Source: Prevotella sp. | GTDB lineage: Bacteria; Bacteroidota; Bacteroidia; Bacteroidales; Bacteroidaceae | NCBI GenBank assembly: GCA_016286995.1 | Contig: JAEEVA010000030.1 | Location: 1-38,559, forward strand | Direction of reading: 5' to 3' | Length of the DNA: 38,559 nt | Shown here: positions 9,201 through 16,900 of the stretch, piece after piece | How positions within the stretch are numbered: the first letter of the stretch is position 1 | Layout of the letters: each line of letters starts with the position of its first letter | Notes under the pieces: model-generated | What the model was told of the DNA's origin: nothing | The model's database searches: none | Seen by the model: only the letters and a program-made list of their open reading frames with translations | Translations under genes and position numbers: made by a program

Positions 9201-10729
9201 TGAAGCGTGCCACCGAGTATGTGGCTCCAGTGGGTGAAACTGAAGAACTCTTCTGTAACATCTTCTCTGAAGTGCTGAAGATTCAGGAAGTGGGTGCCAC
9301 CGACAACTTCTTTGAGATTGGCGGTACCAGCATCAATGCCATCAAGGTGATTGTTGAGGCCAGCAAGAACGGTGTACAGATTGTGTTCAACGACCTGTTC
9401 ACTTTAAAGACGCCGCGAGCCTTGGCAGCGTTCGTAGATAGTAATGAGACAGAGGACACTTCTGTCACTGAAGAATCAGCGCCAGCCAATAATTCTCAAT
9501 TCTCAATTCTTAATTCTCAATTCTCCGACATCCTTTCGGCCAACACCCTCGATGCGCTGCACAACGGCAAAAGACAGCCAATTGGTGACGTGCTGTTGAC
9601 GGGTGCGACAGGTTATTTGGGCATCCACATTCTCAACGAGTTGCTGACCCGTTACATGGCATCGCCACACTCTCGAGGAGAGAATAGTCACATTTTCTGT
9701 CCCCTCCGTGGCGAGAACGATGAGAAGGCACTCAGCCGACTGAAGTCGCTATATTACTATTACTTTGGCCGCACGGATGCTTTCGAGCATTTCGACGAGC
9801 ACGTCACGGTGTTTACGGCTGAGGTTACGCAACCAGATGCCTTGAGTAATTTCTCACCTCTCACCTCTCACCACTCACCTCTTACAGTAGTGAACTGTGT
9901 GGCCAACGTGAAGCACTTCTCAGCAGGCAACGACATCGAGATGGTAAACATTGAGTCTGTTCGTTATTTAATTTCGTTCTGTCTGCGCACAGGGTCTCGT
10001 CTCATCCATATCTCAACCAACAGCATTGCCGGCTTGAGCATCGATGGCAAGCCTGGTCCTGAGGTAAGACTGACTGAACAGACGTTCAATATAGGGCAGA
10101 ATATTGATGCCAACAAGTATGTCTTCTCCAAGTATAAGGCCGAAGAACTGGTACTCGATGCTATTGCTCACCACGGTCTCAATGCCAAGATTATGCGTGT
10201 GGGTAACCTCTCTGCACGACAGAAGGACGGCGAGTTCCAGATCAACTTCAATACGAACAATTTCCTCGCATGCTTGCGTGCGTATGTTATAATAGGTATG
10301 GTGCCTTACGAGGATCTTGACCAACGCTTTGAGTTCTCACCCATCGACGAGGTGGCACGTGCCATCATTCAGTTGGCCCAGACGCCTAAGGAGTGCATTG
10401 TATTCCATCCCAGCAACACCCATCGCCAGTTCCTCAGCGATATCCTGACCGGATTTGCAGAGGCAGGCATCACATTGAAGCGGGTTGAAAAGCCAGAATT
10501 CCAGCAGGCACTGGAGCGGATGATGGAGAATCCCGACCTCGTCACATTGCTACGTCCATTAATGGCCTACAATGTGAGCAGTAAACATACTATGCGCTGG
10601 ATAGAGTCTACCAACGAATATACCACACAGGTGCTTTACCGTATGGGGTTCCAGTGGCCTCCTACTGCCACCGATTACGTTCATCGCTTTGTTGACACAA
10701 TCGTAGGGTTTGACTACTTCACGGTGTAA
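3209..10729 (+). CDS. Two-module nonribosomal peptide synthetase with terminal reductase (C-A-T-C-A-T-R)
   Basis: This 2506-residue cytosolic synthetase is predicted to make a dipeptide and release it reductively. C1 spans about 5-410 (HHTLFDG 127-133). A1 spans about 425-930 (YTSGSTG 586-592, NGYGPTE 716-722, A8 motif 831-846). T1 has the phosphopantetheine serine at S981 in GLTSISAI. C2 spans about 1064-1480 (HHLVFDG 1185-1191). A2 spans about 1500-1995 (YTSGSTG 1654-1660, NVYGPTE 1783-1789, NGKINRKAL 1985-1993). T2 has S2041 in GGTSINAI. R spans about 2120-2506 (GATGYLG 2132-2138, catalytic-type T2270 and Y2304-xxx-K2308). All core motifs are intact. An NAD(P)H thioester reductase usually releases an aldehyde. 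C1 before the first A domain suggests N-acylation, as in gut dipeptide-aldehyde synthetases of the ruminopeptin type. Several linkers contain translated genomic repeats. No PPTase, MbtH or exporter gene is nearby, and a beta-helix gene follows within 41 bp. Confidence 0.95.
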   Translation: MKTSAPLSKTQYGLYVECLNHPGEPCYNVPCFYILDGSLDEERLRKAIETVVAAHPTLFTRIELTDQGDPVQTIDDTETFSLQVEHVDDIEAAKKAMVQPFNIVGDRLFRIRLLRDKEHFYYFQDAHHTLFDGGSQGIMLADIEKAYNGESLEPEQLTMAQLAVTEEKQRQTSAFEEDKKWYAENFDCGDCYSPLLPDRDDKQFVDAILARTMAVDKDRVDAFCKTNGVFRSSVFTAAYAYLLAKYNNEQQVLFNTIHHGRADKRTNRTVGMLVKTVPVYAKFDGDTRVLDFIKAGEEQMKGCRQHGLYNYSDAINDLGLQPATLFIWHGNTLDNNPFCGKPMKFILLCNNSREVSLYLKVVIKEGRFVVEAEYNGNEYSEALMSQFMESYEAVVEGFLTQEKLCDINMTTASQMALLDSFNDTDRPYDDTQTVVSLFRRQAKATPKAEAVVFKDHRYTYEQVDDISDRIAGYILSKGLGVGDAVSVIIPRCEWMAIASLGVLKAGCAYQPLDPSYPKERLNFMVQDAEAKLLIADESLRDLVDEYQGDVLLTKDIEHLPLTIEHLPLTIDHLPEVKPSDRFILLYTSGSTGVPKGCQLTHANLVCYCNWYWKYYDLKPEHHVAEYASYGFDVHQEGIYPPLTAGATVHIIPEELRLDLVSLNDYFEREHITHTFMTTQVGYQFATNIENHSLMHLSVAGEKLASIAPPQGYQLHNGYGPTEATIIITVYPVTKKDTDVPIGKPLDNVRLYVVDQQCHRLPVGALGELWAAGPQVALGYLNRPDKNAEVFIDNPFITSASSDSSASSKYARCYRTGDIVRYLPDGNIQFVGRKDGQVKIRGFRIELKEVEAVIREFPGIKDATVQAFDDDNGGKFIAAYVVSDEQVDIEAMNNFILDRKPPYMVPAVTMQIEKIPLNQNQKVNKKALPKPERSEKGKVNSEEFAAAPLNVLEQELHEMIAGIVNHGDFGITTVLGHAGLTSISAIKLAVQVNKRYGVTLNAKTLVKTGTLQSIENEIWKQMLTIDHSPLTIDHSPLTIDHSPFTIDHSPLTIDHSPFTIDHSPLSYAQTGVYFDCLKNPSTTLYNIPYKIDFPQGTDTQALADALKELIKRHPQMTVHFDNDGSDIVQMVDLEQTVEIPQTQMSEEQLEQYKHNFVRPFDLSTGPLYRFEIVTTEKQVCLLADVHHLVFDGGSFDIFCSQLCDVLNGFPVEDEEQSYAAFVVAEKAAEGGDEYNAAKEFFKNRLAEVETATEVQPDLPEPTKGTISAAVAPLDFDTITSQLSILNYQLSTVITPAHLTLGAIYYVLSRFANNDQLCITTVSSGRSNLQIRNTVGMFVNTLALSAHIGQQKVKEFLQEVSNNFDETLQHENYPFAQISADFGLTAEIQFVYQLGIMSQYVCKGTPLGVENLELNMPKFPITFYIKNYQGVPSVCVEYDNGKYSARLMQNLADSIRVVIGRMIASPDEALTSISIVSDEEAERIIKIGTGKHIDVDFSKTFANLFTEQAKRTPDVPAVVDRDSQLTYAEMDHYSNALARQLIDFGVQPNDFVCVMLDRFKEFPLSVLAIHKAGAAYTPLDFEYPNERLSYMLENSESKVLITTHAVLEAKQAEGDFSTAAAKTFFIDDFMTTVVDDSVVATPIDLSTPDGLAYMIYTSGSTGKPKGAMLHQAGLRNFIAVVIDMEKLTAKDRISGHRSFSFDAHIEDMYPVLTLGGSFHIMPTEIRKDLALIRQFLFDHQITGGGYSTAMTCLLLNAFDDLPIRFTTGGGEKMSGVYSDHIEIINVYGPTECTDDTSYFAIEPGQRIENIPIGESVANNWNFIVDSAGNLVPQGVAGELCFAGIQVGRGYWRLPERTAKSFVDCPFVREDAWGRPVRMYHTGDLCRWTEDGQIEYLGRIDTQVKLRGFRIELGEIENKALNIEGIRQAAAEVRKVMGNEHLVLYYTVVDGSAIDDDQIHQALAASSLADYMVPDVYMKLDVMPMTPNGKINRKALPAPEMKRATEYVAPVGETEELFCNIFSEVLKIQEVGATDNFFEIGGTSINAIKVIVEASKNGVQIVFNDLFTLKTPRALAAFVDSNETEDTSVTEESAPANNSQFSILNSQFSDILSANTLDALHNGKRQPIGDVLLTGATGYLGIHILNELLTRYMASPHSRGENSHIFCPLRGENDEKALSRLKSLYYYYFGRTDAFEHFDEHVTVFTAEVTQPDALSNFSPLTSHHSPLTVVNCVANVKHFSAGNDIEMVNIESVRYLISFCLRTGSRLIHISTNSIAGLSIDGKPGPEVRLTEQTFNIGQNIDANKYVFSKYKAEELVLDAIAHHGLNAKIMRVGNLSARQKDGEFQINFNTNNFLACLRAYVIIGMVPYEDLDQRFEFSPIDEVARAIIQLAQTPKECIVFHPSNTHRQFLSDILTGFAEAGITLKRVEKPEFQQALERMMENPDLVTLLRPLMAYNVSSKHTMRWIESTNEYTTQVLYRMGFQWPPTATDYVHRFVDTIVGFDYFTV
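4874..4930 (+). repeat. In-frame ATTGAACATTTACCATTGACC-type repeat in the A1 domain
   Basis: About 2.7 copies of a 21-bp unit encode IEHLPLT-IEHLPLT-IDHLP (residues 556-574). They sit in the loop just before the P-loop-like motif TSGSTG of the first adenylation domain. The DNA is closely related to the 21-bp array at 6275-6400. Confidence 0.85.
5598..5630 (+). repeat. In-frame 9-bp CTAGTGNNT repeat in the A1 domain
   Basis: Four imperfect 9-bp units starting CTAGTG or CTAGTA encode SASSDSSASSK. They lie in a loop of the first adenylation domain shortly before the YRTGD motif. Confidence 0.7.
6275..6400 (+). repeat. Six tandem 21-bp repeats forming the T1-C2 linker of the NRPS
   Basis: There are six perfect-length 21-bp copies (ACCATTGACCATTCACCATT followed by G or C), 126 bp in all. 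They encode TIDHSPL or TIDHSPF heptads at about residues 1023-1064. Only the last base of the unit varies, so copies differ only in L/F. The array lies exactly between the first carrier domain and the second condensation domain. Because 21 is a multiple of 3, copy-number change would keep the frame. Confidence 0.95.
7043..7078 (+). repeat. In-frame CAATTATCAATT-type repeat in the C2 domain
   Basis: This repeat of TCAATT/ATCAATT units encodes SQLSILNYQLST (residues 1279-1290). It is the reverse complement of the AATTGATAATTGAT repeat found in the intergenic gap at 10730-10764. The same repeat family is therefore present both outside and inside genes. Confidence 0.8.
9488..9526 (+). repeat. In-frame AATTCTCAATTCTC repeat in the T2-R linker
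   Basis: The repeat encodes NNSQFSILNSQFS (about residues 2094-2106) between the second carrier domain and the reductase. It is part of the same AATTCTC/AATTATC repeat family as the one in C2. Confidence 0.8.
9850..9890 (+). repeat. In-frame CTCACCTCTCACC repeat in the reductase domain
   Basis: The repeat of TCTCACC/TCTCACCAC encodes FSPLTSHHSPLT (about residues 2215-2226). It lies in a loop of the Rossmann-fold reductase, before the VNCVANV strand. Confidence 0.7.
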
Positions 10730-10770
10730 TTGATAATTGATAATTGATAATCGATAATTGATAATTGTGT
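10730..10770 (+). repeat. AATTGATAATTGAT intergenic repeat between the NRPS and first beta-helix gene
   Basis: The whole 41-bp gap is made of TTGATAA units (one variant TCGATAA). There is no terminator or TAnnTTTG box in it, so the downstream gene is probably co-transcribed with the NRPS. Confidence 0.85.
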
Positions 10771-13700
10771 ATGACATCTAAAATTTTACTCTGCTCTCGC
10801 TTAATCGCAACCTTACTGGCAGCGCTGATATGTACTACAGTTATTTGGGCGCAGACCAACGTCTCTTCGGACGACGAACTACGTACAGCGATACAGACCA
10901 ACGGTGCGAATATCACCGTGACGGCTGACATCGACCTCAGCAACAGTACGCTGAGTATCGCCAGCGGTACGACGGTGACCATCAATCTCGGTGGCCACAC
11001 GCTGGACCGCAAGCTGAAGTGGCGCGGCGAAGGCGGCGGTCAGGTTATCACGGTACGTGAAGGCGCCACGCTCAACCTTAGCAACGGTACGCTGAAAAAC
11101 GGCTGGGGCGGTAACGCCGGTGGTCTCTCCAACGAGAGCGGTACCGTGAACCTGACCAACGTCAACATCACCGACTGTGTGGGTGACGACAGTGGCGGCG
11201 GTATCTGCAATCTGGGCGGCACGCTGACGATGACGGGCGGTAGCATCACCAACAATACGTGCTACGACCATGGTGACCCTGCCGGTGGCGGTGGTTTGTT
11301 CAACGCCGAAGGTGCTACGGCGACACTCACGGGTGTCACCATCACGGGCAACGAGGATATGGTGTGTGGCGGTGGCGGCATCTGCAACTACGGCACGCTC
11401 AATTTGGACGGCTGCACCATCACCGGCAACAAAGCCAGAACCGTTGGTGGCGGCATCTGGAGCGGAAACGAGAAACACCTCCTGAGGATGCAGGGCGCGA
11501 ACATCATCACCGATAATACTGCCGCAGGAGTCTCCAGTAATCTCTTTATGTTGGAGCGCCGGTGGATTACCCTCACCGGCAGTATCACGGGCAGCCGTAT
11601 CGGCATCACCCTAGACGTGGCGCCCAACCAGTTTACCAATGGATATGCCACCTATCACAATGGTGAGGATCCCAATACTTTCTTTACCTGTGACCGGCCG
11701 GAGACCGAGTATCTTGACCTGATCCCGAATGAACCGCATGTTCTCTATGTTGGAGAAATAATACTAAAGAAGAAGGACCTTGATGGAAAGGTTCCCTATA
11801 TCGAACGCAGTTGGGACAGCGAGAACCAGAAGGTGGTCACCACCGTCAAAACGCTGACCGAAGAAATCGGCTTTAATGATACGCCCACTAACGAGACGCA
11901 GTATAAAAAACTGCCTTCCTCCCCTGAAACCTATTTAACATTAGGAACGGAGGGCAGTGAACTGCATGAATATTATGTGGCGGAAGGCGACGAGTTGAAT
12001 ATCTATGCCCTCGATATCGAAGGCCCGAACGTGCATATCATTCTCCGTGATAGCGCCTGGCTTCATCTTAAAAATGACATAGGTGTCGAGCCCGGTAACA
12101 CCGTCTATTTCCATGCCCAGTCCACCGGTTCGTTCATGGGAAAACTGACAGCGGGTAGCGGCATTGGTGGCGAGATAGTTGATGACGGGGCAAACATAGA
12201 AATACACGGTGGAAACTTCGATGTGCAGGGAAATTATAGCTGCGCTGCCATTGGCGGCAAATATACTACCAACGGTGACATCACCATCTATGACGGTCAT
12301 ATTAAGGCGACCGTAGGAGATGATGGAGGAGGTGCTGCCGGCATTGGCAGCGGGTACGGGTGCCAGGATTACGGGAATATCACTATTTACGGCGGCAAAA
12401 TTGAGGCCACCGGCAGTGCCGGCATCGGAGGAGGTTCTAGCTGTGAAAACGGCAAACTGACCATCTGGGACGGAGCCATCACCGCCCATGGACAAGGTGA
12501 GTCGGCTGGCATCGGCAGTAATCAATATAGCGGTGATTACGGTGCAGGGACCATCACCATCAACGGCGGTTATATCCGGGCTTACGGTGACAGCCATGGC
12601 GCCGGCATCGGCGGTGGGGATGGCATCAGAGGAGGCACCCTCAACGTTAATGGTGGCCGCGTGGATGCCTACGGCGGCACAGATGCTGCCGGCATCGGCG
12701 GTGGTGAAGGCGGCAATGGTGGCATCGTGAACATCACCGGCGGCTATGTCTATGCCAAGGGTAACGACAATGGTGCAGGCATTGGTGGCGGTGAGGACGG
12801 CAATGGTGCTGATGTCACCATCAACGGCGGCGTCGTTATCGCCACGGCTGGAGGTGACCAACATGCCATCGGTGCAGGCTCGGGTGGCGATGACAACAAT
12901 AGTCTGTCCTTCGCTGATAATCTGGGTGTTTTTATCACTGAGAATTTGTCTCGCTCCCAAAAGGCAAATCGTGTCAGCGACTGCCGCAACAACAAGTATG
13001 TCAGAATCACCGATTGTGCCCACGGAGGAGCCACAGCCACCATCGTCGACGGTGAAAAGCATGATATTTCCAGCTGTAAATGGTGCTACATTACTGGCGA
13101 CGAAGCCCACACCTTCGGCGATTATGGTGAATGTCCCGTCTGCCACCTTGTCAGCCTGGCTAACGATGCAGACAACAGCGGCGTCATCACACATTGGGCC
13201 GAGGCAGGCGATTCGCATGCCGTCACCCTCAGCGGCCGCAAATTTTGGAAAGACGGTTCATGGAACACGCTGTGCCTGCCTTTCAACCTCGTGCTCGAAG
13301 GGTCACCCCTCGAGGGCGCTACCCTCAAGCAGCTCGATGTCGACGGAACGCATGATACCGACAAGCATACGGGATATGACGAGGCTACCGGCACCCTCTA
13401 CCTCTACTTCAAGAACGCCAACAGCATCGAGGCTGGCAAGCCCTACATCATCAAGTGGGCGAGCGGCAGCAACATCACGAGTCCCGTGTTCAGCAATGTC
13501 ACCATCAGCAACAGCGTGACTGAGGTGGAAAGTGCAGACCACACCCTCGTCTTCGCTGGCAGCTACAGTCCTCACGCCTTCACCCAGGAGAACAAGAGCA
13601 TCCTCTTCGTTGGCGACGGCAACAAGCTCTACTATCCCGACGGCACCGGCACTACCATCGGCTCCTGCCGCGCCTACTTCCTGCTGAAGGGCATCGAGGC

Positions 13701-13911
13701 AGGCGACTCGCCAAGTGGTGTGCGAGAGTTTGTAATGAACTTCGATGAGGGCGAGCCGACAGGAATTGTAGATGTAAGAAGTCAGAAGAAAGATGTCAGA
13801 AGTCTGATGTCTGAAATATACTACGACTTGCAAGGGCGCAAGATAGTCAACGGCAAGCCGACACAGAAGGGTGTATATATAAATAATGGTATAAAAATAG
13901 TGGTTAAATAA
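10771..13911 (+). CDS. Secreted beta-helix protein 1 (adhesin-like, T9SS-like C-terminal tail)
   Basis: This 1046-residue exported protein has a signal peptide of about 1-27 (cleavage after IWA). A right-handed parallel beta-helix (about 28-330) has ITVTADIDLSNSTL and many GGG-rich rungs. A second solenoid (about 465-710) is built of 21-25-residue units such as AYGGTDAAGIGGGEGG. A small Cys/His zinc-ribbon-like segment follows (about 749-790: CAH, H, CKWC, H, CPVC). The C-terminal beta domain has WNTLCLPF and ends in a tail resembling a type IX secretion sorting signal (YYDLQGRK...KGVYINNG...VVK). I chose the ATG at 10771 over the TTG at 10765. It follows the NRPS by 41 bp and precedes a paralogue by 18 bp. 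No enzyme motif is visible; surface binding is inference from the fold. Confidence 0.88.
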   Translation: MTSKILLCSRLIATLLAALICTTVIWAQTNVSSDDELRTAIQTNGANITVTADIDLSNSTLSIASGTTVTINLGGHTLDRKLKWRGEGGGQVITVREGATLNLSNGTLKNGWGGNAGGLSNESGTVNLTNVNITDCVGDDSGGGICNLGGTLTMTGGSITNNTCYDHGDPAGGGGLFNAEGATATLTGVTITGNEDMVCGGGGICNYGTLNLDGCTITGNKARTVGGGIWSGNEKHLLRMQGANIITDNTAAGVSSNLFMLERRWITLTGSITGSRIGITLDVAPNQFTNGYATYHNGEDPNTFFTCDRPETEYLDLIPNEPHVLYVGEIILKKKDLDGKVPYIERSWDSENQKVVTTVKTLTEEIGFNDTPTNETQYKKLPSSPETYLTLGTEGSELHEYYVAEGDELNIYALDIEGPNVHIILRDSAWLHLKNDIGVEPGNTVYFHAQSTGSFMGKLTAGSGIGGEIVDDGANIEIHGGNFDVQGNYSCAAIGGKYTTNGDITIYDGHIKATVGDDGGGAAGIGSGYGCQDYGNITIYGGKIEATGSAGIGGGSSCENGKLTIWDGAITAHGQGESAGIGSNQYSGDYGAGTITINGGYIRAYGDSHGAGIGGGDGIRGGTLNVNGGRVDAYGGTDAAGIGGGEGGNGGIVNITGGYVYAKGNDNGAGIGGGEDGNGADVTINGGVVIATAGGDQHAIGAGSGGDDNNSLSFADNLGVFITENLSRSQKANRVSDCRNNKYVRITDCAHGGATATIVDGEKHDISSCKWCYITGDEAHTFGDYGECPVCHLVSLANDADNSGVITHWAEAGDSHAVTLSGRKFWKDGSWNTLCLPFNLVLEGSPLEGATLKQLDVDGTHDTDKHTGYDEATGTLYLYFKNANSIEAGKPYIIKWASGSNITSPVFSNVTISNSVTEVESADHTLVFAGSYSPHAFTQENKSILFVGDGNKLYYPDGTGTTIGSCRAYFLLKGIEAGDSPSGVREFVMNFDEGEPTGIVDVRSQKKDVRSLMSEIYYDLQGRKIVNGKPTQKGVYINNGIKIVVK
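13769..13812 (+). repeat. In-frame GATGTCAGAAGTC repeat before the C-terminal tail of protein 1
   Basis: Units of the type GATGT(C/A)AGAAGTC encode DVRSQKKDVRSLMSE directly before the YYDLQGRK tail. The other three paralogues carry a different short repeat at the same place. Confidence 0.7.
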
Positions 13912-13929
13912 TACAAAAAACAAATAACA

Positions 13930-16900
13930 ATGAAACACAAATTATTCACATTATTTGCAACACTGGTATGTGCTACGACATCCTTTGCACAGGTCACCGT
14001 CATGACGGATCAGGAACTGCGCAATGAAGTACAAATCAACAACGCGAATATCATAGTAGGTGCTGATATTGACCTCAGCAACAGGACGCTGGAAATCGCA
14101 GAAGGCAAAACGGTGACCATCGACCTCGGCGGTCACACGCTCGACCGCAAGCTGACCCAACGCGGCGAAGGCGGTGGTCAAGTCATCACCGTGCGCAACG
14201 GTGCTACGCTCATTCTTAAGAACGGCACGCTGAAAGGCGGCTGGGGCGGCGACGGCGGCGGCCTTGTCAATGAAGGAGGTATCGTGACGCTGACAAACGT
14301 CAACATCACGGGTAATACGGCGGACGACCGTGGAGGCGGCATCAGCAATCATGGTACGCTGACCATGACGGGCGGCTCTATCACCAACAATATCAGCAAC
14401 GACGGTACTGACCCTAAGGGTGGCGGCGGCATCATGAACAGTGAAGGTGCTACGGCAACGCTCACGAACGTCACCATCACCGGCAACACGGTCAATGTGA
14501 CGGGCGGCGGAGGCATCTGCAACTACGGCACGATGACACTCGACGGATGTACCATTACCGGCAACTCCTGCAAGATGAACGGCGGCGGTATCTGGACGGC
14601 AGCCAGTGCTACGCTGAACATAAAGGGTGCGAACACCGTGACGGGTAACACCACAGCCAACAGCGTGACGAACAACCTCTTCCTGAAAACAGACGCAGTC
14701 GTTACCGTCACAGGTAGTCTGACGGGTAGCAACGTCGGCATCATTATGGAAACGCCAGGCGTCTTCACCAGCGGCTATTCCACCTATCACAGCGGCACAG
14801 ATCCTGTCGCATTCTTCACGAGCGACGAAGCACAGTTCCTGATGATGCCTGCAGACACAGAAGCCGGACTGGCAGTACACTATATCGAGCGCAGCTGGGA
14901 CGAAGCCAACCACACTGTCGTGAATCATGACAAGGTAGTTGCCGGAGGCCACTACACCGTGCTGACCAGTAAGAACGGAGACGATGACGTCGTCACGCTT
15001 GGCGAGGGTGTATATGTGGTGAAAGGTTCAATCAACATCAATAATATCAAGTGCACAGATGCTGTGAAACTGGTACTCTGCGACGGCTGCACGCTGACGG
15101 TGAAGAACGGCATCAGGGTCGATGATTTCAAGGATTATGGCTCGATATTCATCTATAGTCAGTCCTACGGCGATGCGATGGGTAAAATCCGAACTACGGT
15201 TACTGACGACGACTTTCATGGTTCCGCCCTGGGTGCAGGCTCTAGCAATCATCTTGGTCCCATTGAGATACATGGCGGTGACATCCGCGCCGAGGGCAGA
15301 GACGGACATGAAGTCTGGATTTATGAAGGTTATTGGAATTATCAAAGTGGAACGGGCATCGGTGGTTCAGTTTGGAATGACGGTAACTACATCACCATCT
15401 ATGGCGGCAAGATAGAGGCCATTGCCTATTACGAGGAATGCGCCATCGGTTTGGGAGGTTGTTGGAATTATAACATGTCTGATCCTAAAGGTTGTGTCAT
15501 CACGATATACGATGGACACGTCACAGCCACGGCAAAAGGTAATGGCGCCGGCATCGGAAACAACTGCATCTATAACAATGATCACGGCGCCATCAATATC
15601 CACGGCGGTTATGTCGAAGCCCGAAGCACCGAAAACGGAGCAGGCATTGGTGGCGGCGGTCGCTCCTATAGTGGCGACATCCTGATTACCGGCGGCGAGG
15701 TTCATGCCTATGGCGGCAATAACGGTGCCGGCATCGGTTGTGGCAGCGAAAGTATTCTTAACGAGGGTCTCACATGTAACACCGTGACCATCACCGGCGG
15801 CACGGTCTATGCCTATGGCGGCACGGATGCTGCAGGTATCGGCGGTGGTGAGGATGGTGACGGCGGTACCATCAATATCTCTGGCGGCTATGTCTATGCC
15901 GAGGGCAACGACAATGGTGCCGGTATCGGCGGCGGCCAGGGCGGTGATGGCGCCAATGTGACCATCACGGGCGGTACCGTAGTGGTCAAGGCAGGAGGAG
16001 ACCAACGCGCTATTGGTGCGGGCTATGGCAGCGACAACCACGGCTCGCTGTCCCTCGCAGACAATTTGGGCGTTTTCGTCACCACCGATTTGAAACGCTC
16101 CGTAAAGGAAAACCGCGTAAGCGACTGCCGAAACTTTAAGGATGTCAGAATCAACAAGTGCGAGCACGGAGGAGCCACATTCGCCAACCAGCACGACGGC
16201 ACTCATACCGTCAGCGGCTGTAACTTCTGTTCTGCCGCGACAGAGCCGCACACCTACGACGAAAACAACCAGTGTACACGCTGCGCAGAGGAGAAAATCA
16301 TCCTGGCCGACCATGTGGACAACACCGACATCATCAGCAACAACCAGAGCCAGGAGCGTACCGTCGTCCTGGAGGGTCGTACCCTCTACAAGGATGGCAA
16401 CTGGAACACCCTCTGCCTGCCGTTCGATATGGTTCTCGAGGGTTCCCCCCTCGAAGGTGCTACGGTAAAGACACTCTCATCCACCTCATTTGATAACGGC
16501 ACGCTGACAATGAACTTCAGCAACAGCGATCTGACCAGTATAGAAGCCGGCAAGCCCTATATCATCAAGTGGGATAAGGAGAAAAACGCCAGTGTCGTTA
16601 TCCGCACCTACGTAGACTGGAATGCTTTTGCCACCATGGTAAATGAGCACGGCACCGACTTCAGCGGAAAGACGGTATTGCTGGCTGAAGACATTATCGT
16701 GGATAAAATGGTGGGCACGAGCGACCATTCATTCAAAGGCATCTTCGACGGCAACGGTCACACGCTGACATTCTACCAGACTGCTACTGAGGAATGTGCT
16801 GCTCCGTTCCGCTATGCTAAAAATGCTACCATCTGTAACCTGACTGTCGATGGTCACATCACCACCAGCGCCAAGTGTGCAGCAGGTTTCATTGGCCGCA

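Noticed and set aside
10765..10770. TTG start of beta-helix protein 1
   Set aside because: The ATG two codons later (10771) is in frame and needs no rare start.
11941..13218. 425-codon minus-strand open frame opposite beta-helix protein 1
   Set aside because: It results from the GC-rich Gly/Ala/Thr repeats having few stops in the opposite frame. The same happens at 15367-16314, 26698-27675 and 28201-28953, and the translations are low-complexity Ala/Val/Asp without domains.
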